Shown: positions 1-6,971, counted from the stretch's first letter. The stretch is DNA of 8,189 nucleotides from Neisseriaceae bacterium (GCA_947470205.1 CANISK010000058.1:1-8189); one strand, 5' to 3'. Notes: generated from the sequence alone by a model not told the origin. Numbers and translations: made by a program.

Positions 1-1
1 T

Positions 2-1030
2 GCGATGGTATTTGATATGCCAAATACCAAACCTGCCACCAATACATATGATAGGCTATTAGATAAACAGTCCATTATAAACTCCCAGCTATCATCTGCA
101 ACATATCCATTAAAATATAAACTATTTTTTGGGGCAGATAAAAATAGCTTTGGGGAAATTTATAAACTACAAGATGAGAAAGTGCGACAGGGCATAGCGG
201 GAATAAAGGTTTTTATGGGCTCTTCCACTGGGGATTTACTTCTTGATGATGATAGCTCTCTACATGCAGTATACGCTCTTGCAAAGGCTTTTAATTTGAT
301 AGTAGCACTTCATGCTGAAGACGAGGAAATAATTAGCGCCAATCAAAAACTGTATAGCAATGAAACAGACTTCAAATATCACTCAATAATCAGGTCAAAA
401 GACGCGGCATTAAAAGCCATTGAGCTTGTTATTAAGTTATCTCGTATCTACAATGTAACATCTTATGTATTACATATCAGCACCTTGGATGAGATTGAGT
501 TAATCAAATCAGCCAAACTAGATGGAGTAAAAATATTTGCTGAGACTTGTCCGCATTATTTATTTTTAGATGATAGCAGGTATGGTGAACTAAAAGGCTT
601 AGCGAAGATTAACCCACCAATACGCGAGAAAATCAATCAAGAACATTTATGGCAAGCGATAAAAGACGGCGTGATAGATACCATCGCCTCAGATCACGCA
701 CCACACACGCTGGATGAAAAAAATACTCCATTGTGTAAATGCCCATCTGGTGTACCGGGTATAGAAACCACACTCCCGTTGCTTTTAACTGCACATTATA
801 CAAATAACAACATTTCATTAGATAAAATAGTAGCGTGCACGCATACCAATGTAAAAAAAATCTTTAATTTACCAGATAATAATTACCTAACATTTGCTAA
901 TGTCAAAAAATATAAAATCTTAAAAAACGAACACTTGGCAACCAAAGTAAAATGGTCACCTTATGTAAATATGAATCTCACTGGATTTCCGGAGTATATG
1001 TACGTAGAGGATAAGATTTTTCATCTATAA
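2..1030 (+). CDS. pyrC: Dihydroorotase, 3' part (5' end outside window)
   Basis: Dihydroorotase catalyses the reversible cyclisation of N-carbamoyl-L-aspartate to dihydroorotate, the third step of pyrimidine synthesis, in the cytoplasm. The frame is open from the window edge, so the ATG at position 5 is probably internal. About 80-90 N-terminal residues, including the first metal-binding HxH motif, should lie upstream. Numbering from that ATG, I see MPNTKP (5-10), a candidate carboxylated lysine in GIKVFMGSS (K68), metal-ligand histidines in LHAEDE (H103) and VLHIST (H157), the substrate-contacting region KINPPIR (201-207), the catalytic-aspartate motif ASDHAPH (D230), SGVPGIET (248-255), and the C-terminal WSPYVNMNLTGFP region. 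This is the COG0044 type (class I/III), not the E. coli PyrC class II type. Every visible catalytic motif is intact. The protein ends shortly after the last beta strand, so the C-terminus looks rather short. The gene converges on prs, with repeats between them. Confidence 0.93.
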   Translation, partial: AMVFDMPNTKPATNTYDRLLDKQSIINSQLSSATYPLKYKLFFGADKNSFGEIYKLQDEKVRQGIAGIKVFMGSSTGDLLLDDDSSLHAVYALAKAFNLIVALHAEDEEIISANQKLYSNETDFKYHSIIRSKDAALKAIELVIKLSRIYNVTSYVLHISTLDEIELIKSAKLDGVKIFAETCPHYLFLDDSRYGELKGLAKINPPIREKINQEHLWQAIKDGVIDTIASDHAPHTLDEKNTPLCKCPSGVPGIETTLPLLLTAHYTNNNISLDKIVACTHTNVKKIFNLPDNNYLTFANVKKYKILKNEHLATKVKWSPYVNMNLTGFPEYMYVEDKIFHL

Positions 1031-1040
1031 GAATAATTTC

Positions 1041-1124
1041 GTCATTACAGCGCAATCTCTTGTCATTACAGCGCAATCTCTTGTCATTATAGCGCAACCT
1101 CTTGTCATTACAGCGCAACCTCTT
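1041..1124. repeat. Four 21-bp tandem repeats
   Basis: Four head-to-tail 21-bp units start at 1041, 1062, 1083 and 1104. The shared core is GTCATTACAGCGCAAYCTC followed by TT. Units 1 and 2 are identical (CAATC). Units 3 and 4 carry CAACC, and unit 3 has one further change (ATTATAGCG). A fifth unit would start at 1125 with GTCATT, but there the sequence turns into the palindromic element that follows. The array begins 10 bp after the pyrC stop codon. The unit looks like a shortened form of the dispersed bacterial repeats that start GTCATTGCGAG and end CAATCTC; that resemblance is from memory. No function is evident. Confidence 0.9.
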
Positions 1125-1196
1125 GTCATTCCCGCGAAGGCGGGAATCCATTCAGAACAATAAAAACATGAATTATCAATCAAGTTGGGAATGACA
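1124..1196. mobile_element. MITE-like 73-bp element with dRS3-like hairpin
   Basis: The element is bounded by perfect 10-bp terminal inverted repeats, TGTCATTCCC at 1124-1133 and GGGAATGACA at 1187-1196. Its left end contains an 8-bp hairpin (1128-1135 with 1140-1147, loop GAAG) that fits the ATTCCC-N8-GGGAAT pattern of neisserial dRS3 repeats. It encodes nothing, and its size and inverted ends suit a non-autonomous, MITE-like element. It lies between the convergent pyrC and prs genes. No clear target-site duplication is visible, because its left edge merges with the 21-bp tandem repeats. A related but minimal palindrome occurs at 7267-7294. Confidence 0.65.
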
Positions 1197-1220
1197 TGAT
1201 TTTTAGATCAAAATTCGCAC

Positions 1221-2171
1221 TTAATCATTCAATAACAAACTAATAGACTCCTCATTGTTTATTCGTCTTATAGTCTCTGCAAATAGTGCCGAAATAGACA
1301 CCACGCGTATTTTACTAGAATGTATATCACGAATGGGGATGGTATCAGTGACAATCACCTCATCAAGTATGGATTCATCTATCCTCTTTATTGCATCATT
1401 GGAAAACACAGGATGGGTAGCATACGCATATACCTTATTTGCACCTCTATTTTTCAGTGCCTCTGCAGCCTTACACAAAGTCTTGGCAGTGTCTATCATG
1501 TCATCAATAATCAGACAATTTTTACCGCTAATATCTCCGATAATGTTCATAACTTCAGTCTCATTAGCCTTCGGGCGTCTTTTGTCAATTATCGCCATCT
1601 CCACCCCAAGCGCTTTTGCAAATGCACGAGCACGTGCCACTCCTCCAGTATCAGGAGACACCACCATCAAATTATCCATCTTATTATTGGCCCTGATATC
1701 TTTTAAAAGGACAGGGCTAGCATAAATATTATCTACGGGAATATCAAAAAAACCTTGTATTTGGTCGGCATGTAAATCCACAGTCAAAACCCTATCCACC
1801 CCAGCACTAGTTAGCATATTTGCAACTAAACGGGCTGAAATTGGCACACGTGCAGAGCGCGGTCGTCTATCCTGTCTTGCGTAGCCAAAATAAGGAATAG
1901 CGGCAGTTATCCGTCCGGCAGATGCTCTTTTTAATGCATCACTCAGCACCAAAATCTCCATGAGATTATCATTGGTTGGAAAACAGGTGGGTTGCAAAAT
2001 AAACACATCAGAACCACGGACATTTTCAAGTAGTTCAATTGCAATCTCACCGTCACTAAATTTAGATATGGATGCCTTACCAAGCTCAATGTCTAAACAT
2101 TTAGTCACTTTATTCGCAAATTCAACATTTGCATTCCCAGTAAATATCATCAAATTTTTTTTAAACCGCAT
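1221..2171 (-). CDS. prs: Ribose-phosphate pyrophosphokinase (PRPP synthetase)
   Basis: The enzyme makes PRPP from ribose 5-phosphate and ATP for purine, pyrimidine, NAD, histidine and tryptophan synthesis. At 316 residues it has the normal class I length. Visible motifs are FSDGE (38-42), the YARQDRR ATP-binding region (97-103), [12 protein letters not shown] with the catalytic-region histidine H134, KRRPKA (K197, R199), and the PRPP loop DDMIDTAKT (223-231). The loop is unusual: E. coli has DDMIDTGGT and betaproteobacteria, as I recall, have an alanine at the first glycine, but here the second glycine is lysine (K230, codon AAG). The ATG at 2171 is preceded by a GGGGAT ribosome-binding site and matches the usual N-terminus ([10 protein letters not shown]). 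A terminator-like hairpin and then tRNA-Gln lie directly upstream on the same strand. No promoter fits between the hairpin and the start, so expression probably relies on read-through from the tRNA promoter. Confidence 0.97.
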   Translation of the reverse strand: MRFKKNLMIFTGNANVEFANKVTKCLDIELGKASISKFSDGEIAIELLENVRGSDVFILQPTCFPTNDNLMEILVLSDALKRASAGRITAAIPYFGYARQDRRPRSARVPISARLVANMLTSAGVDRVLTVDLHADQIQGFFDIPVDNIYASPVLLKDIRANNKMDNLMVVSPDTGGVARARAFAKALGVEMAIIDKRRPKANETEVMNIIGDISGKNCLIIDDMIDTAKTLCKAAEALKNRGANKVYAYATHPVFSNDAIKRIDESILDEVIVTDTIPIRDIHSSKIRVVSISALFAETIRRINNEESISLLLND

Positions 2172-2183
2172 ATCATCCCCAAT

Positions 2184-2222
2184 AAAAAAAGCGCATAACA
2201 GCTACAGCTACTACACGCTTTT
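2184..2222 (-). terminator. Intrinsic terminator or attenuator between tRNA-Gln and prs
   Basis: In - strand RNA, bases 2222 down to 2187 fold into one uninterrupted stem of about 16 pairs: AAAAGCG pairs with CGCUUUU, then a run including four G.U wobbles, closing with AGC/GCU around a UGUA loop. A run of seven U (2190-2184) follows. The wobble pairs would be A/C mismatches in + strand RNA, so the hairpin is specific to the - strand. It starts 9 nt after the encoded CCA end of the tRNA, which suits a tRNA terminator. The U-run ends only 12 nt before the prs start codon and about 3 nt before its ribosome-binding site, so it could also attenuate prs. Confidence 0.75.
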
Positions 2223-2231
2223 ATAAAAATC

Positions 2232-2306
2232 TGGCAGGGGAGGCAGGGATCGAACCTGCGAATGTCGGAATCAAAATCCGATGCCTTACCACTTGGCGAC
2301 TCCCCT
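2232..2306 (-). tRNA. tRNA-Gln (anticodon UUG), CCA encoded
   Basis: The cloverleaf can be drawn in full on the - strand. The acceptor stem pairs AGGGGAG (2306-2300) with CTCCCCT (2242-2236). The D arm starts GCCAAGTGGTAAGGC. The anticodon stem is TCGGA/TCCGA with loop TTTTGAT, placing the anticodon TTG at 2274-2272. The T arm carries GGTTCGATCCC-type sequence. The discriminator base is G (2235), as expected for glutamine, and CCA is encoded at 2234-2232. The first acceptor pair is A1-U72 instead of the U1-A72 of E. coli tRNA-Gln, while G2-C71 and G3-C70 are kept. It reads CAA directly and CAG by wobble. prs lies downstream on the same strand. Confidence 0.97.
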
Positions 2307-2322
2307 AAACATTTAGGTAATA

Positions 2323-2351
2323 ATTATACCTCACTTTACTCAAAAATGCAA
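2323..2351 (-). promoter_or_regulatory. Sigma-70-type promoter for tRNA-Gln (and probably prs)
   Basis: On the - strand, a -35-like TTGCAT (2351-2346) is separated by 17 bp from a perfect -10 TATAAT (2328-2323). The predicted start near 2316 gives a leader of about 10 nt before the mature tRNA 5' end at 2306. Spacing and position suit a tRNA promoter well, although the -35 matches consensus only in TTG. Confidence 0.7.
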
Positions 2352-2410
2352 TTATTTTTTATAATAAAATAATTTATCAGCTTCTCTAAATGACATTATT
2401 CATATAATGT
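2350..2410 (-). terminator. Two AT-rich hairpins after the coiled-coil gene, possible terminator
   Basis: Two perfect hairpins lie between the coiled-coil gene's stop codon and the tRNA promoter. One has a 7-bp stem, ACATTAT/ATAATGT at 2393-2410 with loop TCAT. The other has a 9-bp stem, AATTATTTT/AAAATAATT at 2350-2374, followed on the - strand by GCATTTTT. They are placed where the upstream transcript should end. The stems are almost entirely A/T, so termination strength is doubtful and they could be chance features of AT-rich spacer. Confidence 0.3.
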
Positions 2411-2423
2411 TGGGTGATATTTC

Positions 2424-2852
2424 TTAAAACCAATGAAAGCCCTTTGCCATAATTCCCAACATAAATGCAGTATTCACTCCAATCCACAATAATGTTTGAA
2501 TTTTAGTATTCATAATTTCTTTTCTGACCCCTTCAATTTCTTTTTGAAGACACGATTTTATTTCAATTGTTTCTCTTTTTACCCCTTCAATCTCTTTTTG
2601 AAGTTGTAATTTTGATTCATTAATTTCTTTTTGGATACGTAGTTCCAATCCCAGCATCTCTTTTTTTAATGTCATCTCTAGTTCATTAATATCATGCTTA
2701 GTTACCGGATGCCTTAATTGATGATGAATATTTTCCGCAAGATGATTAATCTGTCTTGCTGTGTATTCTGCAAATTCAACATCAATCCCACCTCGTTTTG
2801 CGTGATTTACAAATTCTAGAATATCAAATTCCCTCATTGGCATTGCTGACAT
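2424..2852 (-). CDS. Small coiled-coil, C-terminally membrane-anchored protein (DUF1640/CCDC90-like)
   Basis: This is a 142-residue protein of unproven function. The N-terminus (FDILEFVNHAKRGGIDVEFAEYTARQINHLAENI, roughly residues 9-42) resembles the head of the DUF1640/CCDC90 family, relatives of the mitochondrial protein MCUR1. A long charged helix from about 52 to 117 looks like a coiled-coil stalk. A hydrophobic segment at about 120-138 (LLWIGVNTAFMLGIMAKG) should anchor the C-terminus in the inner membrane. This head-stalk-anchor order is typical of the family. LQKEIEGV occurs twice, 18 residues apart, and a diverged QKEIN copy lies 11 residues earlier. The ATG at 2852 has AAAAGGAA about 10 nt upstream; ATGs at residues 4 and 6 are alternatives. 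It lies 114 nt downstream of mfd on the same strand with its own candidate promoter. The family assignment is from memory of sequence patterns. Confidence 0.8.
   Translation of the reverse strand: MSAMPMREFDILEFVNHAKRGGIDVEFAEYTARQINHLAENIHHQLRHPVTKHDINELEMTLKKEMLGLELRIQKEINESKLQLQKEIEGVKRETIEIKSCLQKEIEGVRKEIMNTKIQTLLWIGVNTAFMLGIMAKGFHWF
2527..2603 (-). repeat. Internal 23-bp direct repeat in the coiled-coil gene
   Basis: The + strand segments 2527-2549 and 2581-2603, both starting ACCCCTTCAAT, differ at one base and are offset by 54 bp (18 codons). They encode the two LQKEIEGV copies (residues 84-91 and 102-109). The near-identity at DNA level suggests a recent duplication inside the stalk, so stalk length may vary between strains. 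Confidence 0.85.
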
Positions 2853-2917
2853 AATAATTATTTCCTTTTCTGTTATATTTTCCTATGTCGAATTAGCATT
2901 GATAATGATATCACAAT

Positions 2918-2947
2918 ATAATACCACACTACCATACATAACTACAA
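2918..2947 (-). promoter_or_regulatory. Candidate extended -10 promoter for the coiled-coil gene
   Basis: On the - strand, TTGTAG (2947-2942) is 18 bp from TATTAT (2923-2918), and TGG directly precedes the -10, giving the TGn extended form. The start near 2911 would leave a leader of about 58 nt. It would let this gene be transcribed independently of mfd. Confidence 0.4.
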
Positions 2948-2966
2948 AAAAATTGGATTTGTGATT

Positions 2967-5900
2967 TTACCCACACTGCCGTATCTCACCCAACACATAC
3001 TCAGTCTGTTTGATTTTGTCATCCATGGTTGGCATATTCACCTGCCATGTTAGTGTGTTTTGTTGTATTTTGCAAGTCTTTAGTTTTTGCATTAGGCTTA
3101 TAATCTCTGACGGACTAATTTTGGGTTGATCTTTAAAGGTAAGCTTAATGCGTTTACTGTCTATATCCATACGTAAAATATCTAGCCCAATGGTCTGCAC
3201 TTTCAAATAATAACTATTAATTAAATTTTTAACTGCATCAGTGGGCAATCCATGTTCATTAATAATATCCTGATAAATAAGGTCAATTTCATCCCGTGTA
3301 TACGCTTTTGATAACCGATGATAATAAGATAACCGCTCATGAATTAAACCACAATATTCATGTGGAATGATACTCGTTACATTTAAGTCCACTTCACAGC
3401 TTATTGTCCCCACATCATTCACATTGATATTGTTAGTTTTAAGTTTATTAATTGCATTTTTAAGCATTTTAGTATACAAGCTCATCCCAACATCTTTAAT
3501 GTCGCCAGATTGTTTATCCCCCAATATCTCCCCAGCTCCGCGAATTTCCAAGTCATGAATGGCAAGGTTAAATCCACCCCCTAGCTCAGAAGTGTTGGTT
3601 ATAGCATCTAAGCGTTTGGCTGCGTCCCGACTAATATTATCAGGCACCACAAGATAGCAATACGCTTGATGATGAGACCTCCCAACCCGCCCTCTGATTT
3701 GATGCAACTGTGCAAGCCCTAGTTTATCAGCTCTATGGATAAAAATCGTGTTAGCATTGGGGATATCCATCCCAGTTTCAATAATCGTGGAGCATAAAAG
3801 TAAATTATACTTTTGTAAAATAAAATCACGGATAACATCCTCAAGGTGTGTCTCTTTCATTTGCCCATGGGCAACCCCAATTTGTAGTTCAGGCATTATG
3901 GATAATAGTTTTTCATGCACGATATGAATACTTGCAACTTCATTATGTAAAAAAAATACTTGTCCACCACGTCTCATTTCTCGCATGATGGCATCTTTTA
4001 TTATCTCGTTATCTTCATTACACACTATAGTATTAATTGGTAGCCTCTTTTGTGGTGGAGTGGCAATTATTGAAAAATCACGTATCCCGTCTAATGCCAT
4101 AGATAAAGTTCTAGGGATTGGGGTTGCGGTCATTGTGAGTATATCCACGTGTGTTTTGATGGAGCGCATTTTTTCTTTTTGCTTTACACCAAACCTATGT
4201 TCCTCATCAATAATAACCAGCCCCAAGTTTTTAAATTTAACATCAGGTTGAATTAATCGATGAGTACCAATCAAAATATCCACTCTACCATCTTTTAAAA
4301 GACCCAAAGTCGCATCAATATCTTTTTTGCTTTTAAATCTGGATACTTCTTCAATCTGTATCGGAAACCCCACAAACCTATTCACAAAATTTTGATAATG
4401 CTGTGTCGCAAGTAACGTGGTAGGGGTAAGGATAGCAACTTGTTTACCATTCATCGCACAGATGAAAGCAGCTCGCATGGCAACTTCAGTCTTACCAAAC
4501 CCCACGTCTCCACAAATAAGCCTATCCATTGGTTTTTTATTTGTGAGATCTTTTATAATGTCATTAAAAGCTTTTTCTTGGTCAGTGGTTGGTGTATAGC
4601 CAAATTGATTAGCAAAGTCCTCATATTCAGGTGGTATGGTGAACACATCCCCCTCAATCATCTCACGCTTAGCGTATAGCTCCAAAAGCTCACTTGCAAT
4701 ATCATCCACGCGTTTTTCTATTTTTTGTTTAGTTTTATTCCATGCCGCACTTCCAAGCTTAGTGGCTGTTGTTTGCGCTTCACTAATAGTATTGTATTTA
4801 CTAATGAGATTTAAATTTTGAATGGGTACAAATAGCTTAGCGTTATCTTGATATTCAATTTCTATCATATCATGTTCTATATCAGCAATTTTTTGTGTGC
4901 TAATTCCAAAATATTTCCCAATACCATGATTGATATGCACCACAAAATCATTAGGCGAGATTTCAGCGATATTACGAATGATTGCATCACACTCAAAAGA
5001 CTGGTTACTAGCATTTTGTTTACGAATTTTAATAAAATCAGCAGTTTTTTGTAGTTGATTATAATACAAATTATCTTCCACGATAATAGCCACATCACCA
5101 CAAATAAAACCATGATAAATAATCGCATTCACTAAGTGTAATTGTGGGTATTTTCTTAAATCCATGTACTTATTTAAGGTATTTTTTAATGTTTCCATCC
5201 TACCAATGCTATTTACCACCAAATATACTACACCTTTAAAATTATTTAAAAAATCTTCAAATTTCTTAAATGGTGCATCGGTTTTGTTATCCACTTTAAT
5301 ATCTGGGATATGTTTAATCTGTGGTGCGATGTCTCCAGTTTCAGCAATTTCAAATGGATTAAACAAATTAATTTTTTGAAATATCTCAGATACCGGGATA
5401 AATACATCATTAGGTGGAAGGCAGGGGTATTGGTAGCTAAACAAGTTATACCGTCTATTTATCTCTTGCCAGTTATGGCTTAGTGTATCGTGTGCATGCT
5501 CAAAATAAACCACATTCCAAGTATTATCTATATAATCAAAAATACTTGCCGTATTATCAAAAAATAAGGGCAAATAAAACTCACTCCCAGCAGGAAGCGC
5601 ATTCATTTCCCTTGTTGTGTTTGTATGGTTATCTCTCATAAACTTTAGTTTAAAATTCTCACGGAATTTTTTAATACCATCAGGAGTGGTGGGGTATTCA
5701 CGAGCAGGGATAATCTCTACCTTCTCGACATTTGCATATGAAGTACCAGAATTAATATCAATATATCGTAAAGATTCTATCTCATCATCAAAAAGCTCAA
5801 TCCGAATCAGCTCCTTAAATCCCATGGGGATAATATCAATCACCCCACCTGTTACTCTAAATTCACCAGCCTCATAAACCTTATCAACCATATTATAATC

Positions 5901-6380
5901 ATTATCAATTAGCTGAGACTTTAATTTTGCAATAGACAGCTTGTCCCCAATGTGTAATACTAGCATACGAGATGCAAGGTAACTAACTGGACATAATCTT
6001 GTTTGAATGGTGTTAATATTGGTAATAACTATATCCACCTGATGATTAGATATTTGTGATAACGTTAATAGCCTATTTGCAATAACATGCGGTATGGGTG
6101 TTACCCTTTCATATGGCAATACTTCAGTATCTGGAAATATTGCGATTTTTTTATCTTGCGCAAAATATCCCAGTTCAGTTATCATCCTATTGACACTGTA
6201 AGTGTCATTTACAATCACCAATATCGGTTTTTTTGTGACCGTATGTAGCTTAGCAACGTATAGTGAATCGCTACTTGCTGGGTGTTTTTTTACATTTTCT
6301 TTTTTATGTTTATGATTAATTTGAACTGAGTATTTATCAATAATATTATTCAAATTGTAATTTGATGTGACAGATGGCAT
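2967..6380 (-). CDS. mfd: Transcription-repair coupling factor Mfd
   Basis: Mfd is a cytoplasmic ATP-driven DNA translocase. It removes RNA polymerase stalled at lesions and recruits UvrA for nucleotide-excision repair. The 1137 residues are close to the 1148 of E. coli. In order: the UvrB-like N-terminal module (about 1-340, with EVLPYERVTP at 86-95 and the UvrA-contact region RIELFDDEIESLR at 193-205), the RNA polymerase interaction domain (about 476-535, DFVVHINHGIGKYFGI then AKLFVP), the relay region with YTPTTDQ (595-601), and the RecG-type translocase with Walker A GDVGFGKT (624-631), DEEH (725-728), TATPIPRT (751-758) and QIRGRVGRS (894-902). The C-terminal TRCF domain lies at about 985-1095. 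All catalytic motifs are intact and there is no frameshift. The ATG at 6380 has AGAGG 12 nt upstream, a slightly long spacing. It is divergent from yaiI. Confidence 0.98.
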   Translation of the reverse strand: MPSVTSNYNLNNIIDKYSVQINHKHKKENVKKHPASSDSLYVAKLHTVTKKPILVIVNDTYSVNRMITELGYFAQDKKIAIFPDTEVLPYERVTPIPHVIANRLLTLSQISNHQVDIVITNINTIQTRLCPVSYLASRMLVLHIGDKLSIAKLKSQLIDNDYNMVDKVYEAGEFRVTGGVIDIIPMGFKELIRIELFDDEIESLRYIDINSGTSYANVEKVEIIPAREYPTTPDGIKKFRENFKLKFMRDNHTNTTREMNALPAGSEFYLPLFFDNTASIFDYIDNTWNVVYFEHAHDTLSHNWQEINRRYNLFSYQYPCLPPNDVFIPVSEIFQKINLFNPFEIAETGDIAPQIKHIPDIKVDNKTDAPFKKFEDFLNNFKGVVYLVVNSIGRMETLKNTLNKYMDLRKYPQLHLVNAIIYHGFICGDVAIIVEDNLYYNQLQKTADFIKIRKQNASNQSFECDAIIRNIAEISPNDFVVHINHGIGKYFGISTQKIADIEHDMIEIEYQDNAKLFVPIQNLNLISKYNTISEAQTTATKLGSAAWNKTKQKIEKRVDDIASELLELYAKREMIEGDVFTIPPEYEDFANQFGYTPTTDQEKAFNDIIKDLTNKKPMDRLICGDVGFGKTEVAMRAAFICAMNGKQVAILTPTTLLATQHYQNFVNRFVGFPIQIEEVSRFKSKKDIDATLGLLKDGRVDILIGTHRLIQPDVKFKNLGLVIIDEEHRFGVKQKEKMRSIKTHVDILTMTATPIPRTLSMALDGIRDFSIIATPPQKRLPINTIVCNEDNEIIKDAIMREMRRGGQVFFLHNEVASIHIVHEKLLSIMPELQIGVAHGQMKETHLEDVIRDFILQKYNLLLCSTIIETGMDIPNANTIFIHRADKLGLAQLHQIRGRVGRSHHQAYCYLVVPDNISRDAAKRLDAITNTSELGGGFNLAIHDLEIRGAGEILGDKQSGDIKDVGMSLYTKMLKNAINKLKTNNINVNDVGTISCEVDLNVTSIIPHEYCGLIHERLSYYHRLSKAYTRDEIDLIYQDIINEHGLPTDAVKNLINSYYLKVQTIGLDILRMDIDSKRIKLTFKDQPKISPSEIISLMQKLKTCKIQQNTLTWQVNMPTMDDKIKQTEYVLGEIRQCG

Positions 6381-6420
6381 AGATAATTTAAACCTCTAAG
6401 AATATATTTTGTGCGTCCAT

Positions 6421-6429
6421 ATTTTAACA
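6421..6429 (-). promoter_or_regulatory. Candidate extended -10 promoter for mfd
   Basis: On the - strand, TGTTAAAAT (6429-6421) forms a TGn plus TAAAAT extended -10 element; no convincing -35 is present. The start near 6414 gives a leader of about 33 nt containing the AGAGG ribosome-binding site at 6397-6393. It is back to back with the yaiI promoter, about 45 bp away. Confidence 0.4.
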
Positions 6430-6467
6430 AACAATGCTATCCAACATAAAATAATTTTTTGGATTTG

Positions 6468-6476
6468 TGCTATAAT
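6468..6476 (+). promoter_or_regulatory. Extended -10 promoter for yaiI
   Basis: TGCTATAAT is a TGn element joined to a perfect -10 (TATAAT, 6471-6476). The -35 region is poor, which extended -10 promoters tolerate. The start near 6483 gives a leader of about 30 nt containing AAAGGA at 6502-6507. Confidence 0.6.
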
Positions 6477-6512
6477 TCTAATAAATAATGTTTATTTAAA
6501 TAAAGGAATAAA

Positions 6513-6971
6513 ATGCGAATTTGGGTTGATGGTGACGCGTGCCCTGCTCCAGTTAAGCAAATCTTATTCCGAGCCAGCGATCGTACCAAAATTAAATTAA
6601 TCTTCGTAGCGAATCATTTATCTCACATACCAGTTTCACCCTATATTTCAATTATTGTAGTTGCACACGGTTTTGATGAAGCAGATAAATATATCACTAC
6701 TCATGCTAATGCTGGAGATTTAGTTATTACTGCTGATATCCCATTAGCCAATGATGTTGTAAATAAGGGGTGCCTAGCGTTAAATCCACGTGGCCTACTT
6801 TACACTGAAACAAATATTAAGCAACAGCTAGCAGTTCGTAATTTAATGGCTAATTTACGCGACCAAATGCTAATTTCCGGTGGGCCTGCTAGTTATGGCA
6901 AAAATGATTCTCAGGCATTTGCTGATGAGCTTGATAAAATTTTAACTAAATTTAACAAGCTAAAACAATAA
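6513..6971 (+). CDS. yaiI: UPF0178/DUF188 protein YaiI
   Basis: This is a 152-residue soluble protein of a widespread family (COG1671) related to PIN-like nuclease folds; its biochemical role is not established. Family signatures are in order: MRIWVDGDACP (1-11; as I recall the usual form is WVDADACP), GFDEADKYI (53-61), GDLVITADIPLA (68-79, acidic D75), LNPRG (90-94) and GGPASY with the C-terminal AFADELDKIL helix. The conserved acidic residues D6, D8 and D75 could form a metal site; that is inferred from the fold. The ATG at 6513 has AAAGGA five nt upstream and begins the family's conserved first strand, so the start is secure. It appears to be a single-gene unit divergent from mfd. No hairpin terminator is evident after it. 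Confidence 0.95.
   Translation: MRIWVDGDACPAPVKQILFRASDRTKIKLIFVANHLSHIPVSPYISIIVVAHGFDEADKYITTHANAGDLVITADIPLANDVVNKGCLALNPRGLLYTETNIKQQLAVRNLMANLRDQMLISGGPASYGKNDSQAFADELDKILTKFNKLKQ

Noticed and set aside
5..1030. pyrC read as a complete gene starting at the ATG at position 5
   Set aside because: That start would lack the HxH metal site and first strands of the barrel. The frame is open to the window edge, so it is a partial gene, not a truncated one.
1041..1124. Tandem repeats considered as a CRISPR array
   Set aside because: The units are directly adjacent with no unique spacers, and no cas genes are present.
1255..1725. Long + strand open frame (156 codons), with another at 1320-1706
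   Set aside because: Both lie opposite prs, whose protein is full length and conserved; they are shadows of its codon usage.
2944..2985. Possible terminator after mfd (5-bp TGTGG/TCACA stem and later T7 run on the - strand)
   Set aside because: The stem is only 5 bp including a wobble and lies about 7 nt from the T-run, too weak to call.
6401..6430. Alternative mfd promoter TTGTTA-N18-TATATT on the - strand
   Set aside because: Its start would fall at about 6394, inside the AGAGG ribosome-binding site, leaving almost no leader. The TGTTAAAAT element fits better.
6409..6600. 63-codon + strand frame overlapping the yaiI start
   Set aside because: It covers the promoters and reads yaiI in the wrong frame; yaiI has the ribosome-binding site and family motifs.
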